Shown: positions 53,761 through 62,177 of the stretch, in pieces
Position numbering within the stretch: position 1 is the first letter of the stretch
Layout of the letters: each line of letters opens with the position of its first letter
DNA from: JBAZYV01 sp041658345
GTDB lineage: Bacteria; Patescibacteriota; Gracilibacteria; UBA1369; 2-02-FULL-48-14
Reading direction: 5' to 3'
DNA length: 64,000 bases
Assembly: GCA_041658345.1 (NCBI GenBank)
Contig: JBBAAK010000004.1
Location: forward strand, 1 to 64,000
Notes under the pieces: model-generated
What the model was told of the DNA's origin: nothing
What the model saw: the letters and a program-made list of their open reading frames with translations, nothing else
Database searches by the model: none
Made by a program: the position numbers and the translations under genes

Positions 53761-54122
53761 AAATAATTTACACCATTCTAGTAAATGCAATCGCACTTTT
53801 TATAGCTAGCCGTTTGCTCAGCGGTTTTGTATTTGAAGGTGGAATCCTTGCGCCGATTATGGTTGGAACAATCTTAAGCTTTCTCAATTTCATCTTAAAG
53901 CCGGTGCTTAAGCTTTTGTCATTCCCATTCATTTTTATAACAGGTGGGCTTTTCTTAATCGCCATAAATGCATTTTTAATTTATTTGAGCAGTTACCTTT
54001 TACAGGTTATGGACATAGCCGGAACCGCACTCAACGTTGCAGACATCTTGACCTATGTGCTCGCAGCGGTTATCTTTGGCATCGCAAATTGGTTTATTCA
54101 TTGGTTCTTAAAAGACGAATAA
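53757..54122 (+). CDS. Phage holin family 4 / YvlD-like membrane protein
   Basis: This 121-aa protein has four hydrophobic segments and the family motifs LVNAIALFIASRLLSGFVFEG, LSFLNFILKPVLKLLSFPF, ITGGLFLIAINAFLIYL and FGIANWFIHWFLK. Despite the family name, such chromosomal proteins are not phage lysis proteins; their role is unknown. It is translationally coupled to ileS through ATGA, and secG follows after one base. Confidence 0.88.
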   Translation: MKIIYTILVNAIALFIASRLLSGFVFEGGILAPIMVGTILSFLNFILKPVLKLLSFPFIFITGGLFLIAINAFLIYLSSYLLQVMDIAGTALNVADILTYVLAAVIFGIANWFIHWFLKDE

Positions 54123-54123
54123 T

Positions 54124-54342
54124 ATGCATACAGGTTTACTCATCGCACAAATTGTAATCGGCATACTGGTTACACTTATAATCTTGATACAAGAAAAGGG
54201 TAGTGGTCTTGGGGAAGCCATAGGCGGAACCGGCGCAAACTACCAAACCGTTAAAAGAGGTGCAGAAAAGGCTTTAGCCCGCACCACAATTGTGATGGTT
54301 GCTCTTTTCTTGGGTCTTTCACTTGCGATTAACTTCCTATAA
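54124..54342 (+). CDS. secG: Preprotein translocase subunit SecG
   Basis: This 72-aa protein has two membrane helices with the SecG pattern: AQIVIGILVTLIILIQEKG, then SGLGEAIGGTGANYQTVKRG and a second helix. It assists SecYE in protein export. It is tightly packed between the holin-like gene and the peptide-binding protein; the latter starts on the base after its stop. Confidence 0.92.
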   Translation: MHTGLLIAQIVIGILVTLIILIQEKGSGLGEAIGGTGANYQTVKRGAEKALARTTIVMVALFLGLSLAINFL

Positions 54343-55992
54343 ATGGAACTGATCATTCGTACACTCAAATCCTTTAGCAGAAAGGAAAAGTGGTTCTTGC
54401 TTGGTGTATCACCAATATTTTTTGGAAGTTTGATTTGGATAATTCTAACCGGCCTGTTCTCATTCGGGAACGGACGAATTGAAGTCTACAGCGAAGGTCT
54501 CGTCGGCCAAATAATCCACTTAAATCCTGTTTTTACTGAATTCAGTAACGCGGATGCAGACGTTTCCAGCCTTATCTTCTCCGGACTTGTAAAATACAAT
54601 GCTGTAACCGGTACTTTTGACGAAGACCTGGCTACTCACACCTTAAGTGAAGATCACCTCACTTACACTTTTACACTAAAAAACAATATCTACTGGCAAG
54701 ACGGCGTTGAATTAACGGCAGATGATATTTATTACACATTTGCAGAAGTCATTCAGTCGGAGGATTTTAAAAATGCACTCCTCAAAGCAAATTTTGCGGG
54801 AGTAACAATTGAAGAACAAAACACTCGCACCATTACCTTTACACTAAACTCGCCAAACTCTTTTTTCTTTACGGCCTTAACGGTAGGCATTCTACCAAAG
54901 CACATCCTTGGAGACACAGCTGTAGCAGATCTGGACACCCACCCTTTTAACCAAAACCCAATCGGCACGGGCCCATATAAAGTCGATGGCCCTTATGAAG
55001 TGGATGATGAAGGAATCACAACGGTAAATCTATCATTGAATCCCTCTTATTACGGGGACAAACCCGGGGTGGAAAAAATTCGCTTTATAGCATATCCGGG
55101 ACTGGAATCTTTATTGGAAAACCGTTCCACTTGGCACGGGGCCTCTCAATTGCATCAAGACGTACTAAGCACAATAGACACAAGCGATTTAGTGACTTAT
55201 CAATATGAATTACCTCAATATACGGCACTCTTTTTTAACACCGATTCGCCATTTTTAAACAAAAATAAGACACGTCTTGGTATTTCAAAAGCAATCGATA
55301 AAGAAGAGATACTTTCTGCAATCGGATTTAAAGTGGCAATCGATACTCCCTTGCTCGAGCTTGACCAAAAAGAATGGATACACACATTTAACGCAAATGA
55401 GGCCGCAGGGGCCTTGCATGACGGTGGTTGGGGCCTAAAGGAAGGCGACACTTATCGCACAAACGAAGATGGGGAAACCCTTTCCATTCGCCTTGTTAGA
55501 CGCGATTTTGCTGACACAAATCCATTGCAAGAAAATGTGACCCGGCTCACTGCAGAAATGATACAAAGCCAGCTTAAAGGCATTGGTGTGGAACTTACAA
55601 TAGAGGCTTATTCAAAGGAGGAATTAAACGATATTATTGCAAGCCGTGATTACGACATGCTCCTTTACGGCCAAAGCCTTGGCTACAATTTAGACACATT
55701 TTCTTTTTTCCATTCCAGCCAAGCAACAGAAACAGGATACAATCTTTCTAACTACCAAAATCCTGTTGCAGACATCGCAATCGAACAAATTCGTACAACT
55801 TTTGACCAAAGTGAACGTGACGAACTTTTGAACGATTTGGCGGAAATAATCGCTACGGATGTGCCTGCGATTTTCCTTTATACCCCAAGTTATTACTACG
55901 CGGTAGATAAGCGCGCAACCGGAATTTCCTTTCAAAAGCTATTGCTTCCGCGCGACCGTTTTAGCAATATAGCTGAGTGGAAAATCAACTAA
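54343..55992 (+). CDS. Peptide-type ABC substrate-binding protein (family 5), membrane-anchored
   Basis: The 549-aa protein is held by an N-terminal helix (WFLLGVSPIFFGSLIWIILT) without a lipobox Cys. The ligand-binding body has family-5 features: LNPVFTEFSNADADVSSLIF, YTFTLKNNIYWQDGVELTADD, the NPIGTGPYKVDGPYEV region, and a C-terminal YDMLLYGQSL. No permease or ATPase is adjacent; it follows secG directly. It is the second protein of this family in the window. Confidence 0.88.
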   Translation: MELIIRTLKSFSRKEKWFLLGVSPIFFGSLIWIILTGLFSFGNGRIEVYSEGLVGQIIHLNPVFTEFSNADADVSSLIFSGLVKYNAVTGTFDEDLATHTLSEDHLTYTFTLKNNIYWQDGVELTADDIYYTFAEVIQSEDFKNALLKANFAGVTIEEQNTRTITFTLNSPNSFFFTALTVGILPKHILGDTAVADLDTHPFNQNPIGTGPYKVDGPYEVDDEGITTVNLSLNPSYYGDKPGVEKIRFIAYPGLESLLENRSTWHGASQLHQDVLSTIDTSDLVTYQYELPQYTALFFNTDSPFLNKNKTRLGISKAIDKEEILSAIGFKVAIDTPLLELDQKEWIHTFNANEAAGALHDGGWGLKEGDTYRTNEDGETLSIRLVRRDFADTNPLQENVTRLTAEMIQSQLKGIGVELTIEAYSKEELNDIIASRDYDMLLYGQSLGYNLDTFSFFHSSQATETGYNLSNYQNPVADIAIEQIRTTFDQSERDELLNDLAEIIATDVPAIFLYTPSYYYAVDKRATGISFQKLLLPRDRFSNIAEWKIN

Positions 55993-55998
55993 CAACAA

Positions 55999-56045
55999 GC
56001 CGAAGCGCAAAGCGCGAAGGCTAGACCATAACGTGGCAACGCCAC
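55999..56045 (+). other. Hairpins upstream of rplI
   Basis: A stem GCC-GAA-GCGC / GCGC-GAA-GGC with an AAA loop (55999-56021) and a GTGGC/GCCAC hairpin (56033-56045) lie between the binding-protein stop and the rplI ATG. No T-run follows, so they may be an attenuator or mRNA-processing element rather than a terminator. Confidence 0.4.
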
Positions 56046-56056
56046 ACCCATATCAT

Positions 56057-56503
56057 ATGAAAGCCATTCTACTTACACACCTAAAAGGAGTCGGACAAAA
56101 AGGGGAGGTCATCAATGTATCAGACGGTTACTTCCAAAACTTTTTGGTGCCACGCCACCTTGCTATTAAGGCTACAGATTCCCAAGTTGAACATATGAAA
56201 AATCAGCAAACCAAGGCTGTAGAAAAATTGGGCAACATAAAGGAAAGCGCCATTGCAATTAAATCTCGTATAGATGGAAAGACTATAAACGTAAAAGAAA
56301 AGGCCAGTGAATCCGGCAAGCTTTACGCCTCCTTGCGTGAAAAAGATATTCGCCAAGCGATTTTGGATGAACTCAAAGTGGATGTGCCGGAGAAACAAAT
56401 CAAATTAAAAGATACGATAAAAACTACAGGCACCAGCCAAATTGAAATCGATCTTTTTAAAGATATAAAAGCAACAGTCAAAATTAATGTCATACCTGCC
56501 TAA
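56057..56503 (+). CDS. rplI: 50S ribosomal protein L9
   Basis: The 148-aa protein starts MKAILLTHLKGVGQKGEVIN with the L9 N-domain signature GDGYxxNFLxP seen here as SDGYFQNFLVPRHLA. A long connecting helix and the C-terminal domain (EKQIKLKDTIKTTG) follow. The ATG at 56057 is chosen over an open upstream extension. Many Patescibacteria lack L9, so its presence is informative about lineage. It overlaps ruvX by 17 bases. Confidence 0.95.
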   Translation: MKAILLTHLKGVGQKGEVINVSDGYFQNFLVPRHLAIKATDSQVEHMKNQQTKAVEKLGNIKESAIAIKSRIDGKTINVKEKASESGKLYASLREKDIRQAILDELKVDVPEKQIKLKDTIKTTGTSQIEIDLFKDIKATVKINVIPA

Positions 56504-56876
56504 AGAAGGAAAAATTTTGGCGCTTGATTTTGGAACTCGCAAAACAGGAGTCGCTATTACAGATGCCCTCCAACGCGTGGCTTTTTTGAGGCAAGAAATC
56601 CGCCACTCTAATTTAGATGAACTTAAAACCGAGCTCACAAAACTAATAGCAGATGAAGGAATTGTTGGGATAGTAATCGGCCTACCTTTAAAACTGGACG
56701 GCGAAGAAACCGAGCAAACCCGCATCACAAAAGACGGTGTGACCGCCCTAAAGTTAAACCTCCCAATCTTATTTGTAGATGAACGCCTCACCAGCACTTT
56801 TGCAAAAGAGAACCCACTCGAAGATTCCCGTTCCGCTCAAATTTTGCTTGAAAGATATTTGGATCGGCAAAAATAG
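56487..56876 (+). CDS. ruvX: Holliday junction resolvase-like RuvX/YqgF
   Basis: This 129-aa RNase-H-fold protein has ILALDFGTRKTGVAITD with the catalytic Asp, IVIGLPLKLDGEETEQT, and FVDERLTSTFA with DSRSAQILLERYL at the end. The family acts in pre-16S rRNA 5' end processing and was proposed as a resolvase. It overlaps rplI, so the two are co-translated. It is convergent with the glycosidase gene. Confidence 0.93.
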   Translation: MSYLPKEGKILALDFGTRKTGVAITDALQRVAFLRQEIRHSNLDELKTELTKLIADEGIVGIVIGLPLKLDGEETEQTRITKDGVTALKLNLPILFVDERLTSTFAKENPLEDSRSAQILLERYLDRQK

Positions 56877-56891
56877 TTACCCACTTTGGTT

Positions 56892-58229
56892 CTACTTTAT
56901 AATCACAGGCACTTCAGTTAACGTAATGGTTTCTCCAGCAGAAACGCTTTCCCAAACAAATTCGCCTTTGTCATTTGGAACAACCGAAGTCATTTGAGTG
57001 ATATTGGCGGGTAAGGTGTAATCCGAATTGCCCCAAGCTACATATTTTAGTTCACCTGTTTTAGTAGTGATTTCAAATACTCCTCCATCCATTGCACTAA
57101 AAGTAGAAACCATTTCAACTGAATCAAATGGAATAAGCTCATCTACAAGCAACTTAAAAGCATAGTAGCTAAGTTTTCTTTCTCCTTTATCGCTTACTAA
57201 ACCATAAGCAGACCAGTCCCCAAATTCCTCACTAGAACTGATATATGTATGCCAACTAACATAAGAATCCCCATAAGCATAAGATTGAATTAAACGCCTA
57301 AAAACATCAGAAGCTTGCGATTCTTGGCTATTAGGATAGTTAGTCCTTCTTACTAAGTCAGGATTTGAGCTTGAGCCGGTTTCTGTTTCCCAAACAGGTT
57401 TATCTGAAATCCCGTATTCAGCGAGCTTTCTTGTAAAACTCTTACGTAACAAAGAAAACTTTTCCCAACTACCATAATAATGATAATTCACAACATCAAA
57501 CCAATCTGTTCCACCGCCTTTTACGACACCACCAAGCCAAGTATCAACTGTATAATCATCAAGCCCAGCAATTCCAGGCATAAGTATAACAGCATCAGGG
57601 TCATTCTCGCGTATTAATTCAGATACCTGAGCTAAAAACACGCCTTGTTCTTCCGGAGTAAACTCACTTGCATTTGGGGGCAGTTTCTCTTCATCTGCAC
57701 CATTTATTAGATCACGCCCACCTGAGTCGAAAGACGCTCTCCAGTGATCCATCTCATTTCCAATTTCCCAATATTTAACGTAAGGCGCATACCTTTTAAC
57801 TACCGTTGTAACGTAATCAATTGAATCCTCATCCATAACTTTATCAAACGTATCATTCGCAGTTTCCCATGGCCCGTTTGGAGATGCATATTGTAAGGCG
57901 AATAAAGTCACAATTGGCTCGCCCACGGAATTCATAAGCACAGAATCCGGCCCTTCAAAATTCCAATTGTCATTTGTAGGCTCAACTCCATTCCAAAGTA
58001 AATCGGTTTTAACCGCCTGCCTATAACCTTGAACCCCAAGAGCTTCAAAATCTGCAAAAATGGCTTCAGGCTGTGTAAATGGAGTAGTGGTATTAAGCTC
58101 TTCACTTTTATCGTTAATACCAAAATAAAATCTGATAAAATTAAGCCCGATTTGCATCTCATTTTGTTCAGCAACACAGCCATTCAAAAGCATCAACGAA
58201 ACTAAAATAAATAAAAAGTATTTTCGCAT
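56892..58229 (-). CDS. Secreted glycoside hydrolase-like lipoprotein
   Basis: This 445-aa lipoprotein has the signal YFLFILVSLMLLNGC (lipid Cys about residue 18). The body looks like a TIM-barrel glycosidase of clan GH-A (GH39/GH5-like). The putative acid/base Glu lies in KYWEIGNEMDHW (about residue 156) and the nucleophile Glu in KPVWETETGSSS (about 278). A small beta domain follows to the C-terminus. The substrate cannot be told. It probably acts on polysaccharides at the outer face. Its downstream neighbour is ruvX, convergent; pgk lies upstream on the same strand, 13 bases away. Confidence 0.82.
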   Translation of the reverse strand: MRKYFLFILVSLMLLNGCVAEQNEMQIGLNFIRFYFGINDKSEELNTTTPFTQPEAIFADFEALGVQGYRQAVKTDLLWNGVEPTNDNWNFEGPDSVLMNSVGEPIVTLFALQYASPNGPWETANDTFDKVMDEDSIDYVTTVVKRYAPYVKYWEIGNEMDHWRASFDSGGRDLINGADEEKLPPNASEFTPEEQGVFLAQVSELIRENDPDAVILMPGIAGLDDYTVDTWLGGVVKGGGTDWFDVVNYHYYGSWEKFSLLRKSFTRKLAEYGISDKPVWETETGSSSNPDLVRRTNYPNSQESQASDVFRRLIQSYAYGDSYVSWHTYISSSEEFGDWSAYGLVSDKGERKLSYYAFKLLVDELIPFDSVEMVSTFSAMDGGVFEITTKTGELKYVAWGNSDYTLPANITQMTSVVPNDKGEFVWESVSAGETITLTEVPVIIK

Positions 58230-58242
58230 ATTATAAACGGAT

Positions 58243-59418
58243 TTAAATAGATAGAACTTTTACTCCGGGAAGCTCTTTACCTTCCAAAAATTCCAACATT
58301 GCGCCACCACCGGTGGAGACATGTGTAAACTTATCTGGATCAATCCCAAAGTGATTTACAGCATCTATTGTGTCACCACCACCAAGCACTGTTGTACCGG
58401 TATTTTTAGAAACAGCCTCCGCCACAAGCCGAGTTCCATTCCCAAATTCAGCTATCTCAAATAAACCAATCGGCCCGTTCCAAATTATTGTTTTTGCTTT
58501 AGCGATTTCTTCCTCAAATTTAGCAACCGTGTTTGCACCAACATCCAAAATCTTCATATCCACGGGGACACTATCCGCACCAACGGTAGCGACTTCAGCA
58601 CCGGCTAAAACCTCTTTTGCAATAACAACATCTATTGGCAATATAACAGTTTTACCCTGAGCTTTTGCCAAAAAATCCTTTGCAACCTGCACTTTATCAA
58701 CCTCGTACATAGAAGCTCCAACATTAAATCCTTGCGCCACCAAAAATGTATTTGCAAGCGCACCCCCAATCAAAAAAGTATCTGCAATATTTAAAAACTT
58801 TTCCAAAATTCCAATTTTTGTATCCACTTTTGCTCCGCCAACAATTAAACAAACAGGATGAAGCGGATTTTCTATGATTGACGACAAAACTCTTATCTCT
58901 TTTTCCAGCAAAAATCCTGCATAAGAGGGGAGGAAAGAAGCAACGCCACAAGTACTAGCATGAGCCCTGTGAACCGTGCCGAAAGCATCACTTATGTACA
59001 TATCAAAACCATCGGCAAGCGCTTTTGCAAAACTTGGATCATTAGCCTCCTCTTCCGCATGGAACCTAACATTTTCAAGCAAAGCAACTTCGCCATCCTT
59101 CAGATTCTGCACGGCAGATTTAACAATTTCACCAACAGACTCCGGTACAAAAACCACAACCTGACCAAGTAAATTGGCAAGTTCCTCAGCAACCGGTTCT
59201 AAAGTAAAAGCCATGTCGACTTTACCTTTTGGCCTACCTAAATGGCTCACAATCGCAACCCTTGCCCCAAGCTCAATTAGCTTTTTGATTGTAGGCAAAC
59301 TCTCACGAATACGAGTGTTATCAGACACCTTTCCATCTGTTATTGGAACATTAAAATCCGTTCTCAAAAGAACAGTCTTACCTTTTAAATCGGTCTGAGG
59401 GAATGTGCGAACTTGCAT
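58243..59418 (-). CDS. pgk: Phosphoglycerate kinase
   Basis: This 391-aa glycolytic enzyme transfers phosphate from 1,3-bisphosphoglycerate to ADP. Motifs are VLLRTDFNVPITDGKVSDNT, SHLGRPKG, LLENVRFHAEEEAND, the hinge region VGGAKVDTKIGIL and the nucleotide-binding GGGDTIDAV. All are intact and the length is typical. It is a single glycolytic gene here; no other glycolysis genes are in the window. Confidence 0.97.
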   Translation of the reverse strand: MQVRTFPQTDLKGKTVLLRTDFNVPITDGKVSDNTRIRESLPTIKKLIELGARVAIVSHLGRPKGKVDMAFTLEPVAEELANLLGQVVVFVPESVGEIVKSAVQNLKDGEVALLENVRFHAEEEANDPSFAKALADGFDMYISDAFGTVHRAHASTCGVASFLPSYAGFLLEKEIRVLSSIIENPLHPVCLIVGGAKVDTKIGILEKFLNIADTFLIGGALANTFLVAQGFNVGASMYEVDKVQVAKDFLAKAQGKTVILPIDVVIAKEVLAGAEVATVGADSVPVDMKILDVGANTVAKFEEEIAKAKTIIWNGPIGLFEIAEFGNGTRLVAEAVSKNTGTTVLGGGDTIDAVNHFGIDPDKFTHVSTGGGAMLEFLEGKELPGVKVLSI

Positions 59419-59490
59419 ATAAATTACAGTTCAAAAAGTAAAAGTCCGACTAATTGTAAGCAAAGCCACGCATTTTGGAAAATTTGCAGG

Positions 59491-59519
59491 ATGACAAGCG
59501 GACGATTTCATGTTAGAAT
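59491..59519 (+). promoter_or_regulatory. Promoter of the 59536 gene
   Basis: ATGACA (59491-59496), 17 bp, TAGAAT (59514-59519) with TGT in front as an extended -10. The predicted leader before ATG 59536 is about ten bases. Confidence 0.55.
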
Positions 59520-59535
59520 GAAAAGATTTAAGAAT

Positions 59536-59820
59536 ATGAAAAAACAACTTAAAAAACAAATACCGCTAAAAATTAAGCTTTTAAGTTTACTGGGGAGCCT
59601 AATTATATTGGGAATAATGGCTCTAATCTCTTACGAATTTTATCTACACGGAACGGAAAACAACGTATATACAAACAACTACACAACTTCAGTATTATTT
59701 TCAGATACACTTGTAACTGCTAGCGGAGCCGCACCACTGGCACTCTTTAGTTTAAACTTTTTTGTGTGCAGATCTTTGATTAAAAAATGGCGCCACTTTA
59801 TAAGGAGAAACTTTCTTTAA
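59536..59820 (+). CDS. Small membrane protein, 94 aa
   Basis: A basic N-terminus (MKKQLKKQIPLKIKLL) precedes one membrane segment (LLSLLGSLIILGIMALISYEF). A polar loop with several Asn and Thr residues follows, then a second hydrophobic stretch (APLALFSLNFFVCRSLI) and a basic tail. An ATG at 59518 lies in the -10 box, so ATG 59536 was chosen. The family is unknown. It ends inside the convergent ribH by 23 bases. Confidence 0.6.
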   Translation: MKKQLKKQIPLKIKLLSLLGSLIILGIMALISYEFYLHGTENNVYTNNYTTSVLFSDTLVTASGAAPLALFSLNFFVCRSLIKKWRHFIRRNFL

Positions 59821-60205
59821 GTCTGGCCATTTGAGTGGCAACTAACGAAGCACTGTAGCCTTTGGAAACTCTTGCCATTGCTTTCTCAACGCTATCCGCC
59901 ATTAAAACTTCGAATATAACAGGTGTGGACGTATCCAGAGAAACTCGCATAATGCCTTGAGTACAAGCGTTCGAGACTTGTTCATAATGATCAGTTTCTC
60001 CTTTTATTACTGCTCCAAGCGCCACAACCGCAAGTGGTTTTTTTGCTTCAATAAAAACCTTAACGGCAAGCGGGATTTCAAAAGCACCAGGTACTCGAAT
60101 CACAATTGCCTCAATATTTTGTTCCTTAAATCCACGTAAACATTCTGCAAGCAAAGGCTCGGTAATTTCAGGATTAAATTCGGAAACAACAATGCCGTAA
60201 TTCAT
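59798..60205 (-). CDS. ribH: Lumazine synthase
   Basis: This 135-aa enzyme condenses 3,4-dihydroxy-2-butanone phosphate with the ribityl pyrimidine. Motifs are RVPGAFEIPLAVK and ALGAVIKGETDHYEQVSNAC, with the catalytic His about residue 73. The N-terminus is short but the fold core is complete. Its start overlaps the ribE stop by one base (TAATG-type junction). The earlier genes of riboflavin synthesis (ribA, ribB, ribD) are not in the window. Confidence 0.95.
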   Translation of the reverse strand: MNYGIVVSEFNPEITEPLLAECLRGFKEQNIEAIVIRVPGAFEIPLAVKVFIEAKKPLAVVALGAVIKGETDHYEQVSNACTQGIMRVSLDTSTPVIFEVLMADSVEKAMARVSKGYSASLVATQMARLKESFSL

Positions 60206-60783
60206 TATTTTTTGGGTAAAAGAGCATGTAAATAGCGAGCGATCAGATCAATTTCAAGATTTACGATCGCACCTTTTTTTAAAAAACCTAAATTGGTTGA
60301 TTTTTTTGTCTCCGGAATAAGGGCTATCTCAATGCCATTTTTCAAGGTTTTTGCAATCGTAAGGCTAACTCCATTTATAGAGACCGAACCTTTTTCCGGC
60401 ATAAAACAAAGATATTTTTTGGGGACTAAAATCCTAAATGGATTTGTGGAGATAATTTCACCAGTTGCATCAACATGCCCGCTAACAATGTGCCCGGAAA
60501 GCGCTGTATTTAAAGTAATGGGAGGCTCCAAGTTAAATTTATCACCAACTTTCACATCAAAAAAACGGCTACGTTTTAACGTCTCAGGTACTAAAAATAC
60601 ACGAAATATGCACTTTTTTTTGTCATAAGCCTCAACTGTCAAACAAACCCCATCCACCAAAATACTGGCACCCTTTTTAAAATAAGTGGATTTAAGAGAA
60701 GAAAAAATCTCAAAGGTAGCACCATCTTTACCAATTTTCTTAGCTTTGAGTACACCCAAGTTTTGAACAATACCTGTAAACAT
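60205..60783 (-). CDS. ribE: Riboflavin synthase (alpha subunit)
   Basis: This 192-aa enzyme dismutates two lumazine molecules to riboflavin. It has the characteristic MFTGIVQNLG start and the second lumazine-binding repeat with SGHIVSGHVDATGEI; ILVDGVCLTVEAY and VSINGVSLTIAK are the paired strands of the two half-barrels. It is the first gene of the two-gene operon with ribH. No FMN riboswitch is seen upstream. Confidence 0.95.
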   Translation of the reverse strand: MFTGIVQNLGVLKAKKIGKDGATFEIFSSLKSTYFKKGASILVDGVCLTVEAYDKKKCIFRVFLVPETLKRSRFFDVKVGDKFNLEPPITLNTALSGHIVSGHVDATGEIISTNPFRILVPKKYLCFMPEKGSVSINGVSLTIAKTLKNGIEIALIPETKKSTNLGFLKKGAIVNLEIDLIARYLHALLPKK

Positions 60784-60876
60784 AAGAATGAAATTTGTAA
60801 GAATAATTTAAGATAAAATTCAGGATTTTCGCAAGGTCGTCTTGTTATAACTAGGCAGTCATTTTACCCCATTTCT

Positions 60877-61242
60877 ATGAAAAGCCTAAATCGTGTTACT
60901 TTACTTGGTAACGTAACCGCGGATCCGGAACTCAAAAAAACGGCCACGACCCAAAAGTCCGTTTTAACTTTTGCACTCGCAACGAACAACGAATGGTTCG
61001 ATAACGAGGGCGTTTTACAAAAGACCACAGACTTCCACAGGATTGTCGCGTGGGAACGCTTGGCTGAAATCTGCGCAAAATATCTAAAAAAAGGCTCACC
61101 GGTATATATAGAAGGCCGTCTTGTAAATCGTTCTTACGAAGGCAAAGACAATCTAAGGCACTATGTAACGGAAGTTGTAGGAACAGATGTGCGCCTACTT
61201 GAATTCCACAAGGAATTTGCAGAAGAACAGCCTTCAAGCTAA
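60877..61242 (+). CDS. ssb: Single-stranded DNA-binding protein
   Basis: This 121-aa OB-fold protein starts MKSLNRVTLLGNVTADPELK and continues TFALATNNEW, TDFHRIVAWERLAEICAKYL and GSPVYIEGRLVNRSYEGKD. The C-terminus stops at EFAEEQPSS and lacks the acidic DDDIPF-type tip through which bacterial SSBs recruit partner proteins. It may be a secondary SSB, or the lineage may have lost the tip. The glycosyltransferase gene follows after nine bases. Confidence 0.92.
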   Translation: MKSLNRVTLLGNVTADPELKKTATTQKSVLTFALATNNEWFDNEGVLQKTTDFHRIVAWERLAEICAKYLKKGSPVYIEGRLVNRSYEGKDNLRHYVTEVVGTDVRLLEFHKEFAEEQPSS

Positions 61243-61251
61243 AGTAAATGA

Positions 61252-62154
61252 GTGAATGCACCATTTATATCCGTAATCATCCCAACATATAATCGGGCTC
61301 AAAAGCTCGACATATGCCTTAAGTGCCTTGCAAACCAAAGCATAGCAAGAGAGTCGTTTGAAGTGATTGTAGTCGACGATGGAAGCACAGACGACACAGA
61401 GCAAATCTTAAAAAACTGGCAGGATGGAGGCTTAAATCTCCATGTACTCAGCCAAAAGAACAGTGGGCAAGGCGTGGCCCGCAACAAGGCAATAAAGAAT
61501 GCTTTAGGGGTGATTACGGTGTTTATTGGAGACGACATTTACGTGGAACCAAATTTTCTTGAGCTACATGCCAATTTTCACAAAGACAATCCAAACGAAA
61601 ACATGGCCTGCCTCGGATACATAGAATGGTACAATGCAAAGCCAGTTACACCATTTATGAAGTGGCTCACAAATGGCGGTCCACAATTTGCCTTTCAAAA
61701 ACTAACTGACGGCAAACAAACAAATTTTTGGTTCTTCTACACCTCAAATTTATCACTCAAAACCGACCTTTTAAAAAAGGAAACTTTTGATAAAGAATTC
61801 TCACTATACGGCTGGGAAGATATTGAACTTGGCTACCGACTACAAAAAAATCATAAATTAAAATTGATTTTTAAAAAGGACGCTCTCGCTTACCACGACC
61901 ACACCCTAAATGAAGATTCGCTGGAAAAACGCATGCAAGGAATTGGACGCAATGCTATTTTATTCCAAAAACTACATCCTGAACTTTGCGTGACCCCACA
62001 TGGGTTTAAATTATTTGCACTTTTAATTTTAGCAAGCACACCAATAGTATTCATGCTGAAACTTTTCAAAAACATTAATGTCAATTTTTTTGGTCATTAC
62101 TACTGGTACGTACTTGGAAAACGCTATTTTCTTAAAGGACTCGGCAAGTTATAA
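61252..62154 (+). CDS. Family 2 glycosyltransferase
   Basis: The 300-aa protein has a GT-A fold: FISVIIPTYNRAQKLDICL, VIVVDDGSTDDTEQ, GQGVARNKAIKNA and the metal-binding region TVFIGDDIYV. GWEDIELGYRL is the acceptor-side motif. A hydrophobic C-terminal segment (FALLILASTPIVFMLKLF) probably holds it to the membrane. It starts at GTG 61252; nearby ATGs are out of frame. It likely builds surface polysaccharide, in keeping with the O-antigen-ligase-like gene downstream. Confidence 0.92.
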   Translation: MNAPFISVIIPTYNRAQKLDICLKCLANQSIARESFEVIVVDDGSTDDTEQILKNWQDGGLNLHVLSQKNSGQGVARNKAIKNALGVITVFIGDDIYVEPNFLELHANFHKDNPNENMACLGYIEWYNAKPVTPFMKWLTNGGPQFAFQKLTDGKQTNFWFFYTSNLSLKTDLLKKETFDKEFSLYGWEDIELGYRLQKNHKLKLIFKKDALAYHDHTLNEDSLEKRMQGIGRNAILFQKLHPELCVTPHGFKLFALLILASTPIVFMLKLFKNINVNFFGHYYWYVLGKRYFLKGLGKL

Positions 62155-62155
62155 T
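62150..62155 (+). promoter_or_regulatory. Possible -10 box of the 62178 gene
   Basis: A perfect TATAAT (62150-62155) lies at the end of the glycosyltransferase gene. The start codon is 23 bases further on. The -35 region is poor. Confidence 0.35.
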
Positions 62156-62177
62156 GAACGACGTCTAATCCCGCCAA

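Noticed and set aside
53757..54122. The holin-like gene as evidence of a prophage
   Set aside because: It is translationally coupled to ileS and belongs to a chromosomal membrane-protein family; no other phage genes are nearby.
60784..60876. FMN riboswitch upstream of ribE
   Set aside because: The gap is too short and none of the conserved RFN-element sequence is visible on the minus strand.
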